Part shown: positions 47,918 to 61,055 of the stretch, piece by piece
How positions within the stretch are numbered: position 1 is the first letter of the stretch
How the letters are laid out: each line of letters begins with the position of its first letter
Assembly: GCA_023333565.1 (NCBI GenBank)
Contig: JAJKFH010003680.1
Span: 1,302,001-1,366,000, forward strand
Direction of reading: 5' to 3'
DNA: 64,000 nt
DNA from: Puffinus mauretanicus
Taxonomy: Eukaryota; Chordata; Aves; Procellariiformes; Procellariidae
Notes under the pieces: generated by a model
What the model was told of the DNA's origin: nothing
Databases searched by the model: none
The model's input: the letters and a program-made list of their open reading frames with translations, nothing else
Translations under genes and position numbers: made by a program

Positions 47918-48502
47918 TGTCCTGGTTTCAGCAGGGATGGAGTTGATTTTCTTCCTATTAATTGGTACAGTGCTGTGTTTTTGATGTAGTATGAGAATAA
48001 TGTTGATAACACACTGATGTTTTAGCTGTTGCTAAGTAATGTTTACACTAGTCAAGGACTTTTCATCTTCCCGTGCCCTGCCAGGTGCGTGGGGGGCTCG
48101 GAGGGAGCCTGGCTGGGACAGCTGGCCCGGCTGGCCCAGCTGGCCAATGGGCTATTCCATACCATATGATGTCATGCTCAGCATATAAGGCAGGGCAAAG
48201 AAGAAGGAGGGGGGGACATTCGGAGTGATGGCGTTTGTCTTCCCAAGTAACCGTTACACGTGATGGAGCCCTGCTTTCCTGGGGATGGCTGAGCACCTGC
48301 CTGCCGATGGGAAGTAGGGAATGAATTCCTTGTTTTGCTTCCCTTGCACGTGAGGCTTTTGCTTTACCTATTAAACTGTCTTTATCTCAACCCACGAGTT
48401 TTCTCACTTTTATCCTTCTGATTCTCTCCCCCAACCCATTGTGGGGGGAGTGAGCGAGCGGCTGGGTGGTGCTTAGTTGCCAGCTGGGGTTAAACCATGA
48501 CA
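47918..48502 (+). repeat. Solo LTR related to the nearby provirus
   Basis: A 585-bp LTR begins TGTCCTGGTTTCAGC and ends GGGTTAAACCATGACA on the plus strand. The exact 5-bp duplication ACAGT flanks it (47913-47917 and 48503-48507). It shares with the provirus LTRs the CCAAT box (GGCCAATGGG), a TGATGTCATGCTCAGCAT promoter block and a TATA-like ATATAA (about 48183-48188). It also shares the ATTAAACTGTCTTTATCTC poly(A) region and a related 3' end. Its 5' part is quite different, so it belongs to a related but separate family. A solo LTR arises when the two LTRs of a provirus recombine and delete the inside. Confidence 0.94.
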
Positions 48503-48507
48503 ACAGT

Positions 48508-50300
48508 ACTTTTCCTTCCACTGCTACGTAACTTTTCTACAGCAAACCTTTGCATAGTACCGCCAGCAGCATTATAACCCAAATAAGGTTCACTCTGACA
48601 CCGTTTCTAGTTGTCTATAATAAGCAAACCTGTTGTGGTTGCTTATTTTGTGAATGCCACTATAAATTCGAGGTTCCTACAAAGAATGAGAAGTTACAAA
48701 TTATACCAGTTTACCCAAACTGCTGTTTCAAAGCCCTGTCATTTGTGGACCATGGGTGCTTGATGGGAGCACCCACACTTTTGGCGATTATGTAGGTTAT
48801 GTAGTAAAAATAGGTGGTTCAATTATATTGTGGTCGTTTGGAAGAATTCTAGTCACAAAACACCTGTTTCTCCCTGTTTCCAGATGGTTTTGCACATGTC
48901 TAAAGTGTCTACAGAAAAGTGGAAATAGCTGTAGCTTGGAATTTTTCAAAAATGAGATATTTTTTCCACGAGCAAATGTTGATTCACTTAAAGATTCTTT
49001 CTACAGAAATGTGACACACTGGACAAGAATATGTCAGACAGCATTCCTAGGTCAGTATGATGAACAAGTACTGGGTGATTTGGATAAAAAAAGTAGTAGT
49101 CCCAATGCAGAAACTGCAAGATTTTTTTCCATAACCTAGTGCTGCAGAAAAAGTTAAATATAACTATTTAATATATAACCTACTGCTAGCAAGAGCCCTA
49201 ATGACCAGACTATTGACAATTGCCTCTACCCGTCAAAAGTTCCTGGAATAAAAACCCATGACAGACTTTTGACATATGATGTAAGCAAAATACAATGTTT
49301 TTTTCCACAGTCCAGTGTTAGCTAGCTTGGAACAAGGAGCTGGTTTTGATGCCTTTGGACAAGACAGGAAAGGAAAGCATCCATCAAGGATACCAGTCAA
49401 GAGAGGAGCTGGAAATACTCAGGAAATGCCAGAAAGAGGCCCAGCTTGTTTGTACTTAAGGCAAAAGAAAACAAAAACTATTACTACCAACTCAAATAAA
49501 AAAAAAAATAATAATAATAATTCATCCAACACATACAATTTGTCACAGTGTAAGCTACAAGCCTGCGATGTAAAATTCAGGTTTCTTGCGCTGCCATATT
49601 ATGGGCAGGCCCGGGAACTGGACCTGAACTCCCAAGCAGGTCAGATGATCTTTCCAAGTACCTAATCTACCAGCCAATTCTCTGCATATCTTCAGAAAAG
49701 GTGTGAATTTCTCTAACCTTTTTCTGCTGAAAGGCTTATACCTTTCTTTCCTGGGAATAGGGACCTCCAACATTTCACAGTCTCACTTAGATTACATGCC
49801 ACATACAGTTTCTCATTCATTTCCACCTTGTCACTCAGACTAAAATCAGAGCAGCCATTTTGCTGGTAACTTCCTCCCCCCAGGTTTTGGATATGAAAGT
49901 TCTTCAGCATTTCTCTATTATTTTTTTTTTCAGTTAATAAAGTTACGACAGAAGTGTTTCATAATAGAGACAGGATTGTATTTGAGAGCTATGCTGGAAA
50001 ACACTCTTGTTGGATGTTGTCCATACTATACAACATTGAAAATCCAGGATAATAAAATGAAGCAGAGATAAACAAAGTTCTTCTAAGTGGAGAATTGTTC
50101 AAATGAGTAGCAATGACTTGTCCTCATGCCTCAAGTCAGAATATTTACAGAAATGTGAAGATTTTTGAAATGAACACTGGATAAAATTCCAGCATACTGA
50201 AAGGCAAGTGTAATAGAAAATTGATTTGATAAGACTAGTTCTGTTTAATAACTGCATGTCCTTTGATTCAGTCCTTCATATATTGAATTTCATGAAGACC
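48508..50300. other. Non-coding, AT-rich DNA with an (A)n(AAT)n microsatellite
   Basis: The microsatellite lies near 49497-49523. Frames in this stretch (for example 48756-49139) lack recognisable domains and start in AT-rich text. Confidence 0.6.
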
Positions 50301-50344
50301 AGGAATACATATACTAATGAAGAAAAGGAATACATATACTAATG
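50301..50344. repeat. Tandem duplication of 19 bases
   Basis: AGGAATACATATACTAATG occurs exactly at 50301-50319 and again at 50326-50344, a 25-base period. It is a small local duplication. Confidence 0.9.
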
Positions 50345-53300
50345 GAATAACAGTTTTAAGCAACTGCAGTTACCTAGTTTCTGCAGCATTATCTTTTAAT
50401 TATATTTAATCTATATGACAAACAGAAAGAAGACCTTGAAAGACTGATTAAAAGAGGGAAACTACACTGCAGATAAAATGATTGATTGTCGAGGTCCACA
50501 GTGTAATGAAAATATTGATGCCCCAGTATGGGTATCTTTGCATAAGCACAAGCATTTGAATTAACACTTCTGAAAAAAGTTGTTTTCCTTGCAAGAAGTT
50601 TGTTTTTCCTCAGCTGGGTGTGGTAACCAACTATCTTCCTTGGCTGTAGCACTGTGAAGTAAAATGGTTTGCTGTTGATTATCTAGTGTTACAACACCTC
50701 TTTTGCTTACCACACAATTTTAATGTGATTCAAAATGCAAAATGCTGCATGTCACAGGTGGCTGAAATCTGATATTCCACTAACAGTTCCATTAAGACTC
50801 TTGTTGATTTAAATAATCGATTTTACTTTATGTTCCAATGGGCTTTGAAGGCCAACATTGGTCAGTTGCTACATCTCAGCTCGGGAACAGTGCCTTCCAG
50901 CTATGGGCTTGTATCTTGATCACTTTTGAGCATGCCCCTATATACTGAGACTTTGGTTATTCTTCCAAAAGGGGAAAGAAAGCTCAACCAGTGACACAAT
51001 GGAATTGCAGAATTAATCCCTGGCAGAAACCCCCTTGGAACCAATCCAAAGGCTTGATAACCTCAGAGAGCTTCAGTTTGGTCCTAACTAAACACAGAAA
51101 CCTGTTCATTGCTCAAAAAAAAAGGGCGGGAGGGCAACCCCACTACACTACAATTTAAGTAATTCTTCCCATTGCACCATGATTCAGCATTATCTTCCTA
51201 GCCTCCAAAGACAAAAATAAGCAGGATGTCATCAGGAAAAGGATCATCTCAGACAGATGCATAGATTTTCTTCAAAAACTAAAACATTTTTTTCTTTCCC
51301 TAATCAGTCCTGTGTATTTCAGGCATTATTATTTGCTTAGTTTCATTGAACACTGCTGATTAAACAAAGGAATACCCTTCTGCAGCTTGATATAATGCTT
51401 CATAATTTTGTGTATTACTGGCTAACTACAATAAAGCTATTGTGAGTCTTAAAACCTGTGTATGAAATTATTTGCAGACCAAAAGCATGCAAACTGTACT
51501 GTATAAGTGCAATGCACCTTCGTTTAATGTTACTTACACTTTTGCTTCATGAAAACTGACTGAAAAATGTGGGCTCACAAGCTGCTGCACTGGATATGTC
51601 ATTGTTGTGCAACTCTCCAAAATAAAAGAGACTGGAAACCCTTAAACCAGACTGCTGCTGAATTAAGTTCTCCTTACTTTGGGGATTCTTTTTTTTTTTC
51701 CTGTAATTTATGTTTCTACTTCCACTGCATTTGCTAAAGCCATTAAATATTTAATTTGTATTTGATTCTTCTCATGGCTGGAGTTCATCAGCTACCCTTA
51801 CTTGGAGTAGGGTACTAATGCTAACACACGACATGCATTTAAAGGAACACTCCTGTAGCCTTGTTACTGGAATGTGAGTAATTATTAACAAATGGTAAGG
51901 CCAGTTTTCTTTCTGCTTAAATATCATTTGGGCTCAATTACATGATACTAAGATGAACAGGTCATTAAGTTCGCTACTCTATTGATTCTAGTTTTAGCTG
52001 AGCTCTGTTCATTTTTTATTTGAGCTCATTTTCCTCGGCTTGAACTTTGACTGTGTTATTTGATTGAAAGTTAGCTTCCATGGAAATTATTGAGAGGATG
52101 AGGCCTTATATTCCTGCATACCTCACTGAATTCAATTTGATGTTAACTTTTGCAGGGCATTTTTTCTCTTTCAGGATACTGTGCCATGGCTGCAGTGTTC
52201 AGAAGGCCTGGGAGTCTCTAGGACCCTATTCTTCTAAACTATATTTATGCTTACGGCCTGAAAAGGAGCTGCTGTTAGGAGGAAAGACTCAAAAAACAGT
52301 CACATACACTGGATGGTGGGAATGGGGAGGCTGAGCCAGGGGTTCCATGTGGGGAAGGATCCCATGGGCTGGCAGCTGGCATGCAGCCGCTGGCCACTCC
52401 TGGCATAATTCAGCTGAGGGCAACTTCCCCGATGTTGATGTGGGGCTCTGCCCCAGAGCTTCAGAGACTGTGGGACTGCTTTGGCATGCGGTGGCTATGG
52501 GAAGAACCACCGTGACTTCCAGTACAGCTCCAAAGCTTTTGGGAGGAGTGGGGAGACAAGGGTTAATGGGGGAGGCAAAGCCCTGGTGCTGTGCCCACCC
52601 CCAGCCTGGTAGATCTAACTTGCTAGAAAGGATCCTGAGGTCACCCAGTCCAGTCTCCAGGTCAATGTATGACATTGCTGAGAAGTTAAATGGGATGGAT
52701 AAAAAAATTTGTTAAACGGAGAATCTCTAACAAGGTACAAAAATATCATATATATTGCCTGGAACTGCCACCACCGCATGCTAGAGTGTTTGGCAATTGA
52801 AAACAAATTGTGATCCAAATGCATTTTTCAGCTAGCTTTCTCAGACAGGAAGATTCTTACATGAACTGCATAAATTTTTACCATGGAAAGGAGTAGTGCT
52901 TCTGGGAAGAAGGGCCTGCCATTCTTTTGACTTCAGAACTCTTCGTCTTTTCTCTAAAAGGAGGAAATGACTGCCTGGATGAGATAATTATACACAGTGT
53001 CTTTCCCATCACCATGAAATATGACTGTCTATGATGTATGTGCCACATAGGAATGTATAAATAAACACTTCCCAAATAAATCACTCAGCGGCCATCTGAA
53101 GTTCTCTCTTCATCACTGCAATGACAGGCTGGGTACAAACCTGCAACCCAGAAGGGAATAGTCTGGCCATGTGAATCCCTTCAGTGCCTTGCAGTCAACT
53201 TATCATACCCTTGGACCTGTGCAGGAAGTGCCAGCATCCTCTGATAAAGACCAGAAGCCCTAAGCTGTCCTTCTGACCACCTTTGCTCGTCTAATCTAAA

Positions 53301-55435
53301 AGGTACTAGAATTCGACCAAACTTTAGCCTTCAAAACATCACAGAACCTAGCGATTGCAAGAAGGGGTAAGGACTACATGTTTTTTTCTTGGATGGGACT
53401 AGAGGTGAAGAAAAAAGGAAGAGCCACTGCCAATCTGTCTTATCGTTGTGGTGCCACTTGCAAGAAAAAATTCAAGACTGGAGGAAGAAGGGACATGCAG
53501 GAGTGTGATGTGTCACTGTTGGTTGGCCATGCTGCTGGGACGTGAAGCTGAAGTCTTCCAGGCAGGGAGGAGAGGGAATTGATTGCTTCCACTTTCTTGC
53601 TGAGCACTCTATTAGTCTGCTATATAGATTATTAAACTGATATATGAAAAGAGGTTGTCTCCTTTTTCAACTGTGAGAAACCAAGGGAATCAGCGACACA
53701 CTCTGCCTTCACCTCATTCTGTTCTTTGAACAAAAGAATACAGCTACTGCCTTCGGAGGTCTGTGCTTTCCATCCAGGGCCGGCAGAGATCCCTAACTCC
53801 CAGAGAGGACGAGGATTCCTTAGCGTTTCCTACTGGCAGCTGCCTGCTGATCATGCTGACTGCAGGCCTACTACAGAAAGCTTGCTGTCTGTATTTCTTC
53901 TGGCATCTCCGTCTCTCCCCTTGCACGGCACAGGCACGTGTGGCATGCCATCCAGGGGGCTGGGCTGCACTGCAGGTCCTGAGCATCGTCACACCCCTCT
54001 TTCAAGACTCCAGGTTCTTTTTTGTGTCTAACTCTAAAGCTTCATGCCAAAAGGCGATATTTACCAGACAATATCCAGAAGCAGTTCTGTATAAAAGTGA
54101 TGCTTATGGTGGTACCACCAAAGATTATGGGATTGCATAGAGACTTACCTTTGTGGAGAAAACTTGGATTTCGTTATGTTTGGGAGAGAGTGGGGGGAAA
54201 GTGAGCAAGCACTGACACCAACAGCCTAAAAAGGATGTTCCAATTGAGGGGCACACCTAAATAACTCAGAGATAGGAAGGAACCTCTCCCAGTTTTGTGT
54301 CACTGTTTCAGAGAGATGTCACTTCAGGTGACTCACTGGAGCATGCCAGAAGTACCTGCCTGATTTTCAGAACTCCACAGTTTCCAAGTCCCTTTTCTCC
54401 ACCCTACTGAATGTTTTTCCTCTTTCCCATGGAGAACTAGAGCAGCATGTAATGAGCCATGTTTCTCATCTACTCCTAGCCCTAGGAACCCTATTGATCT
54501 CATCAGTGTTAAATTAGCCTTGATAGCGATATAGTATTTTGGACATTACTAAGCTGCAATGCTGCCACTTCCTAAACAAGCCGTGGGCTTTGTTTCAAAT
54601 GAACACAGCAACTGATTAATCAATACTGAAAGGTTATCAAAACCTGCCTCCTGACAGCAGGCTTTCACAATGCCCAAGGACTTTTTTTTTCTCTTGGTTA
54701 TACAAAAAACCATGCTTATTTTTAGTGCTTTTACTGCCTTCTTCTGGAGCTTTGTTTTCTCCCTCTGGCAGTCCACCCTGTTCCCAGGCAGTCTCCTGGC
54801 TCCGGTGGAACTTCTCCCATTCCCGTACCCAGAGGGATCCCAAACCACTCCAGATCCCCCAGGGAAACCACAGCAGGCTAACTGCTTCCTAGGGGTCTAA
54901 CTCAATCATCTACGCATGACTGGCAAGCACAAAATGTTCCCCACTCCTGGAAGGGGTCTCAGCCCCCATGTCCCTGCTTGCCTGCTTCCAGGGAGCAGAT
55001 TGATGAGGCATGCAGCTCCTTGAGGACCTGCCAAAATAAACATGGGCATGGCATGCTTCCACCATCTACTGGGTCTACTCAAAAGTTTTAGGTTGTTTGA
55101 TAAAAAAGACTTGCAAAAGGAGCAGGGAGGCCCAAGGGTGTGGGGGAGAGCTCCGTTAAGCCCATGGGGGCCAGTGGAGTGCCCTGTCCTGGCCCCTCCT
55201 GGGAGCAGCCACCCCGTGGGCTGGGTGAGACCCATCAAGATGAGTCCATGGGAGAGGCTCTGCCTCTGGGTCACTTGACAGATGGGGTGTGACTCTGTAT
55301 CAGGGAAGAGCATTTTGGATGGGATGTTGAGAGGAAGGAACAAAGGTGGTGAAAGGGAAGGATCAGGGGGTACTGGGGAGGAACAAGCATGGGAAAATAG
55401 AGGGAAAATAGAGGGAAAATGGGATGAAAGGGGAT
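50345..55435. other. Non-coding DNA, no gene recognised
   Basis: No coding frame with a recognisable domain. The stretch at about 51880-52180 is AT-rich with clustered TAAT/ATTA cores and could be a conserved element. Otherwise nothing could be supported. Confidence 0.5.
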
Positions 55436-55865
55436 GGCGGTGCTTAAGCGAGTGCTAGTCAGTCCACGTGTCCAGCCATGCCTGCGCCAGCCAGTGCAGC
55501 CTCTCCTGTCTCCTCATTAAACCTTGTTCCTGGTGGTTTGTCTGGGTGAGGGCTCCCCATCCCCTGTGCCCACGCGAGGGAGGGCTGAGCGCCCGCCGTG
55601 CTGGGGGGCCAGGGCCTTGGGGGCCAGCACTGGAGAGATGGGGGTGTGCGGGGTGTGGGTGCATGTGTGGGGGTGCAACCGCGGGTGAGTACAGGCTGGT
55701 GAGGAGGCGAGGGGCTTGGGAGCTGGGTGGCGGGGTGGACCCCAGAGAGAGTCAGGGGTCTGCTAGCTGGTGACTGGGGGCACTGGGAGGTCCAGCCCAG
55801 CCGGTGGGGACACACGGTAGTGTGTTGGGGATGTGTGGGTGGGTGTCTTGCCCATTGTAGTTGCT
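55436..55865. other. GC-rich block with G-runs
   Basis: The G content on the plus strand rises sharply here. A cluster of four G-runs lies at 55639-55674 (GGGGG, GGGG, GGG, GGGGG) with loops of about 5, 3 and 9 bases, close to a G-quadruplex pattern. No exon or CpG-island promoter with an adjoining gene is apparent. Frames of 70-140 codons here are a side effect of the GC content. Confidence 0.5.
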
Positions 55866-57100
55866 CCACTACCATACAAAATGAATCACTGGCATGCTCC
55901 AGTGAGAACGGGTGGATGCCTCTACAGGCTAATTGTTAAAGCAATCTGGTATGGGGGAGAACTTGTGTCCTGGGCTTCACTCTAATGAACGTGTAAGTAC
56001 ATGGTATAAATCAGAAAGGTTTTTTTTAAAAAAAGAGTCCCTTTAGTCTACACAGCACTAGTAGAATGAAGCTGGGGCATTCCTTGAAACATCCATCTCC
56101 CTTCAAGCACAGATTGAATTTGGACTGATATCTCCAATATCCAGTAAATGTTGATTTAAAAATGAATTGGTAGAAAGGAAATCTTAACTTTAAAAAGATA
56201 TTAAGGAAATTCTAACATTCTCTAGCATTGTCAGGGCTTTTAAAGCAAAGGTCTGACTGCTCTTGTACTTTATTAGGAAAGGCATTAAGTACCTAACTGC
56301 AGAAGAGGTTTGACACTCTGCATCCCAAGCAGTGCTAGGTGTGTTCCCAGAGCCCACTGGGTCTGATGTGGGTTTCTTACCTCTCCTCAGCACCCCGGAC
56401 ACTCTCTCTGCATTGCATTTTCTATGAATCCTCTGTTTTAGCATCTAACTCTCCCTCTGTGTCAAACTGCGGCACTAAAGGGATGTTTGTGAAGCACACT
56501 GGGGAAACGTGTGCCTGCCAAGGTGCCTTTGCTTTCAGCTGCACGTGGGTTAGTCCCCTCCAGAGGGGAGAAATAGGCTTTTCCCAGAGAATAATTTACA
56601 TTGCCCATATTATGCTTTTGCTTTGCCTCACCTTTAAGGAAACCAGCTTGTCTCCATGAGCTGTAGAAGGAGCCCTGTGATTGCAACCCCCTCCCACGGG
56701 CACGTGAATTTGGAGGCAGAGGGAGGGACGGCTGTCCAGGTGCTCCGTGTGTCGCTTACACACCCACACCCACACCCACAATATACGCTCCGTATAAACA
56801 CCCTTGGCTAGAATGTCACCCTGTCTTTACCATATCACTTTGCTACAAGATTTTCTTTGCTACAAGACTTTCTTTGCTGTGAGGTTTTTTGGGTGTTTTT
56901 TTGTGACAAGATTTCCAGTCCTTTCTACAAGAATTTCTTTAAGAACAAAATCATTATTCCTAGCATTTCTCACTTTAATGAAATAGGAGAGAAAAAAATT
57001 TCAGCTCCTCTTGTTTGCGCATTGGGCTGAAGCCTAATTGGTTCTTTCCTTGTTGAGTCTGGTTCTAAAATTTGCTGAAGGATTCCTTCCAGCAGGCAGA
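55866..57100. other. Non-coding DNA with a CCCACA microsatellite
   Basis: A short CCCACA tandem lies at about 56757-56780. No gene or repeat family was recognised. Confidence 0.6.
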
Positions 57101-57265
57101 AATGTAATATATAACGTGTAACATATAACATATGAAATATGATATGAGAGATATGATATGTGATAGATTATATATATCATACATCATATAACAGAATACA
57201 CAATATACATTATATATTTTATGCTATGTATCATGTTAGATTGTATATTATTTAATAGATATTGT
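57101..57265. repeat. Degenerate AT-rich minisatellite
   Basis: Loose repeats of ATATAACATAT/ATATGATATG-type units cover about 165 bases with almost no G or C. The sequence is self-complementary over many short stretches and may extrude or slip. No gene overlaps. Confidence 0.75.
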
Positions 57266-60200
57266 ATATTTACGTCTTATTTGTATTTCTAAAACTGCAA
57301 GTTGTTTGCACTTTGACGTTTGTCTTCCTTTTTTGCTATTTGAGAACATAAGCTCTTTGGAAACAAAGTTGTGAAGTCAATCAGAGTCAAGAATCGCAGA
57401 GCTGCTTTCACTTAGAATGAAGCAAAACTTTATCAGGGTGAGGGGGATCTATTAAGCCACCCTGTGTCTGTTGCTGCTCTGCTGACACCCTACGCAAGTT
57501 GCATATTTTATTGCACCACCATCATCAGACCTCCCCTGTTTGCACAAGCTAGCAAGTAGCTCGTCCCCTGCACAGAAGTTTCGCAGCCTGCACCTATCTA
57601 TTGATGCCAGTTTTAAGGTAATAACACACATTTCCAGAGAAGTTTCAAATTCCCTTCTGCCGATGAGCCCTCTGCAGTGTTGACCTGTCAAACCAGCAAA
57701 CCTGTATTGCAGTCAGAGGGTGTCCTGGGTTTGTCATAATGTCAGGGGTCTGAAGTGAAGTTTTGCTCAGTCACCAGCCCCGTTCCTTCTGCTGGCTGGC
57801 AGTATCCCTCGCTAGTTACTTCCCAAGAAACAATGGTTGCGATCAAAGCAAAGATGGATTTTGGTTCCAGAGAAAGCAGGCTTAAAAGTTTCCCAAACAT
57901 GGTACCAACTTCAGACTCCACCTAACCACACTTTACAATGAACCTTTATTTCAAACAGTGGAGGGAACTCTAGGGATGAAGTTTCCTGAGGGAGAGAAAA
58001 ATGCTCTTCTCCATCTATACTTGCGCCTTCTGAAAGTGAACAAAAGGCTTAGCTGGATTTTCTTATTTTGACTTAATTATAGCTCTTGGAAGCACTTTTT
58101 TCTGTTGTTATATGAAAAGTTAAGCTTAGCATTATCTTGTTACAAAAGTGGGGGAACTATAAAGCTGAATCAATATGATTTTAAAAGCTGCTATTTAATT
58201 AGATTCAGTTGATTAGACAGACATTTGATTTCAGTGCAGCTTGCTAGGATTAAAGGGCAATAATATCTAGATATATTTTCTGTTAACAGTTTTGTCCATG
58301 TGTTTGTTATAAGCACATCTACAGATGGCAGGCAAGAAAATGAAGCTATGGGAGGATGGTGAATTTACCTATTGAAACCATGACATATGACATAGCATTT
58401 CTCCACCTTACCTAAGAATTGGTTCGACTGCTCTGTGTTCCTGTCCTCTTCGTACAGCAAGACTTCTAACAAAAGAGGTCTTGGTCCAAGCAGTGCAGTG
58501 AGACGAGTCATTAAAAGGATAACTCTAATACTGTCTGTATTACAGCCTCGTGATCCATGAAATAGATTCAACTTCTACTGTTACTCTAATGCAGCTTTTT
58601 ACAATAAACATTACTTACAAATAGTGGTGAGATTAACAAATGTATTATGCTTGAGAAGACCACCAAGATCTTCAGACGTGGCTGTGATGTTCAGAATGAA
58701 GCAATGGTAGAATACCAAAGAACTCAAATACCTTTGAATAAATGAGAGGGTGAAAAGATTGTTTAGCACATTTTCCTTAAAACACAAACGTTAGTTTTGC
58801 CTACCTAGTGCTTTTAAGAAAGAAGAGGCATTTGGCATTTGTCATTTGTGCCAGAGGCTTTTCAAATATAGTTTGTGGTAGCAGCTGGGCCAATCCAAAA
58901 ATGCAGCCGCTACAATTTATAAATTAGTGCAGTCCCCAGTGAAATAAGAGTCAAATGATTTAACAGCAAACTACTATTTGATGAGTTACGTTACAAAAAA
59001 ACTAAAACGTTGTGAGAAGAGTGTTATCCAGCACAGCCTTCTTGCATCCCACATAAGGTGGGGGCATGGGGACTTGATCTTTAATTCCCATTCAGACAGG
59101 TCACCTTTTTAAACCAGCAGCCTAGTAATGGTGCCGTTTTGCCAGAGCCTGAGCATACACTGTAGTACTTACACAAGTAAAACTCCCTCTCATTTCAGCA
59201 GGAGTTTTACCTGAATATGAAAGACATGTCATCTTTGGCCCTGCTTTAGGAGAAGAGTAATTTTTATAGTCTACTAAATCCCTTTCTAGGTTAAAATAAC
59301 TCGATTGCAATTCTAATAAATGCTTGATTATGGAGGCTGGAAATTTAACATCCATGCCAAGTAGACAAAATTGAACTAAATTTGCAGAGAATAAATGTTT
59401 TCAGCATTACAGTTAGCTTTTAACACAGAAGCTGTATTCTAGAAATCCAGATTATCACTGGCACATAGTAAGTGCCTGGGAGGTGGAATTATCCCTAGTA
59501 TACCCTTACCATGAGGCTACTCAGAGCATAATTTAGGGTCCTATTCCCGAAAACAGCTCAAGGTCCTCTCCAACAGGTTTCAGAGAACGGAATTTTTCTT
59601 TCATTTGAGTTTCAGGGCACAAAATCAATAGCAAACCTGAGGAACACATATTTACAATTCCAAAGTCCAAATTCAAACCTGGGATTTCCCTCTCAAATCT
59701 TCCCTTTTGCTGAGAGAGAGAGTTCTCTGCACTGCCCTCACTCCTCTCACACTTTTGAGATGAGTTTTTGGGACGAAAAGGCCTTCATAGCAGTTACCGC
59801 GGTTGCCAAAGGCAAGGAAGAAGCTCAGTGCAATTTCATACAGAAGTCTCAAGACCTGTTCAAGAGAGCACCCAAAAGGACCCAGGAGAAAGTTCTGCCT
59901 TAGGAGGTGGACAGGACAGAGATGCCGTCTTTGTGCCTGGCCCGAGAGCTGGCCACAGTCGTGGGTGGCATTGCCAATATAAAGCTGAACAATGTGTGGG
60001 AATAAAAAGACATCTGCAGCAAAAGTAAAGATGGAAATATTGTAGTGGGTTTTTTCTTTTACACTGGTCTTAGCTTTAAAACTGTGGAAGAGGCAATTGA
60101 GATATTAATTCCATAATATTTGAAGAGTCTCTGGTACTGTTGGTCCGCTTTCTACTTTTTGCTGGTGGAACTGTAAGAGAAAGGCAGGGTGTCACAAGTG

Positions 60201-61055
60201 CATTTCTGTTGCAAAGCTTTTGATTCTGTGTTCCCCGACTTCTGTTGTGCAATGACTTAGAAGAATTTTTATGGAGGAGGAAATGTAAGCAGTTTATAAA
60301 ATTCTTAGCTAAGGTAATAAAGTGGGTTCAAGGTGAGCCACAGTCTTTCTTTGCTCTTCTCTCTGACAGCTGTTTCATATATCTCCAGTCAAGTTTTGAG
60401 CAGTGCAGATTTATTATGCACATTATGGGGAGGGGGAAGCTTTGGATACAGGAAGGCTACAGGGTAAAAGAGGATATCCTGAGAAATGACAGGGAGCAGA
60501 AAGGGGAAAGAGAAGGATCCCCAATGCTAGTTACCTTTGAGATGGAAATCCCCCACAGATTTTCAGCCAAAGGAAAAGAATGAAAATTAGTAGGAAAAGG
60601 AGAGATAAAGACAGGGAAAGAGAGTGCCCTGCACTAATCCTCTCAAAAAAAAAAAAATTACAATGACCTTTTTCTGAAAATTTTAATATTGCAAAATTTG
60701 TTGGTATCATTATCTGTGATTTGAATCTGCCTTCCAGCTGATTCAAATGAAACATTATCACTATCCTTATGGGATTCTCCTCCACCTTGCCACATAAGCC
60801 GCATCAGTGGGAAAGGAGCTAGTCAATGCACCGCGGAAACAGAAGTGCTCCCGGGTGAAAACATTCTTGTTTTTCTCTATTCACATGCAGCCATTGGAGA
60901 AAGAGAACATGTACAGCAACAGTGCAATTCTGGGACAGGAATTGCCTTGCTGTCCTGGCTGCAGCATCCTTTCAGATGTCCTCTTGCCAGTTACCTGCAC
61001 CAGCCCTGCAAAACCAGCAGAAATATCAGTCTGCTCCAGACTAAAACTCTTGCAG
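57266..61055. other. Non-coding, AT-rich DNA
   Basis: No gene recognised. The stretch at about 58050-58300 has dense homeodomain-type cores (TAATTATAG, TTTAATTAG, TTGATTAG) and may be a conserved element. A short frame near 59762-59908 was considered and rejected as a coding remnant. Confidence 0.5.

Noticed and set aside
48063..48296. Minus-strand frame of 77 codons in the solo LTR
   Set aside because: It is antisense within the LTR and GC-rich; there is no independent support.
57101..57265. AT-rich tract as a replication origin or matrix attachment site
   Set aside because: Composition alone cannot support this; a degenerate minisatellite explains it.
59762..59908. Short frame whose text (KRTQEKVL and following residues) loosely recalls the start of amphiphysin/BIN-type BAR domains
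   Set aside because: Only about 20 residues are vaguely similar, the frame stops at once, and neither splice sites nor the following family text can be found.
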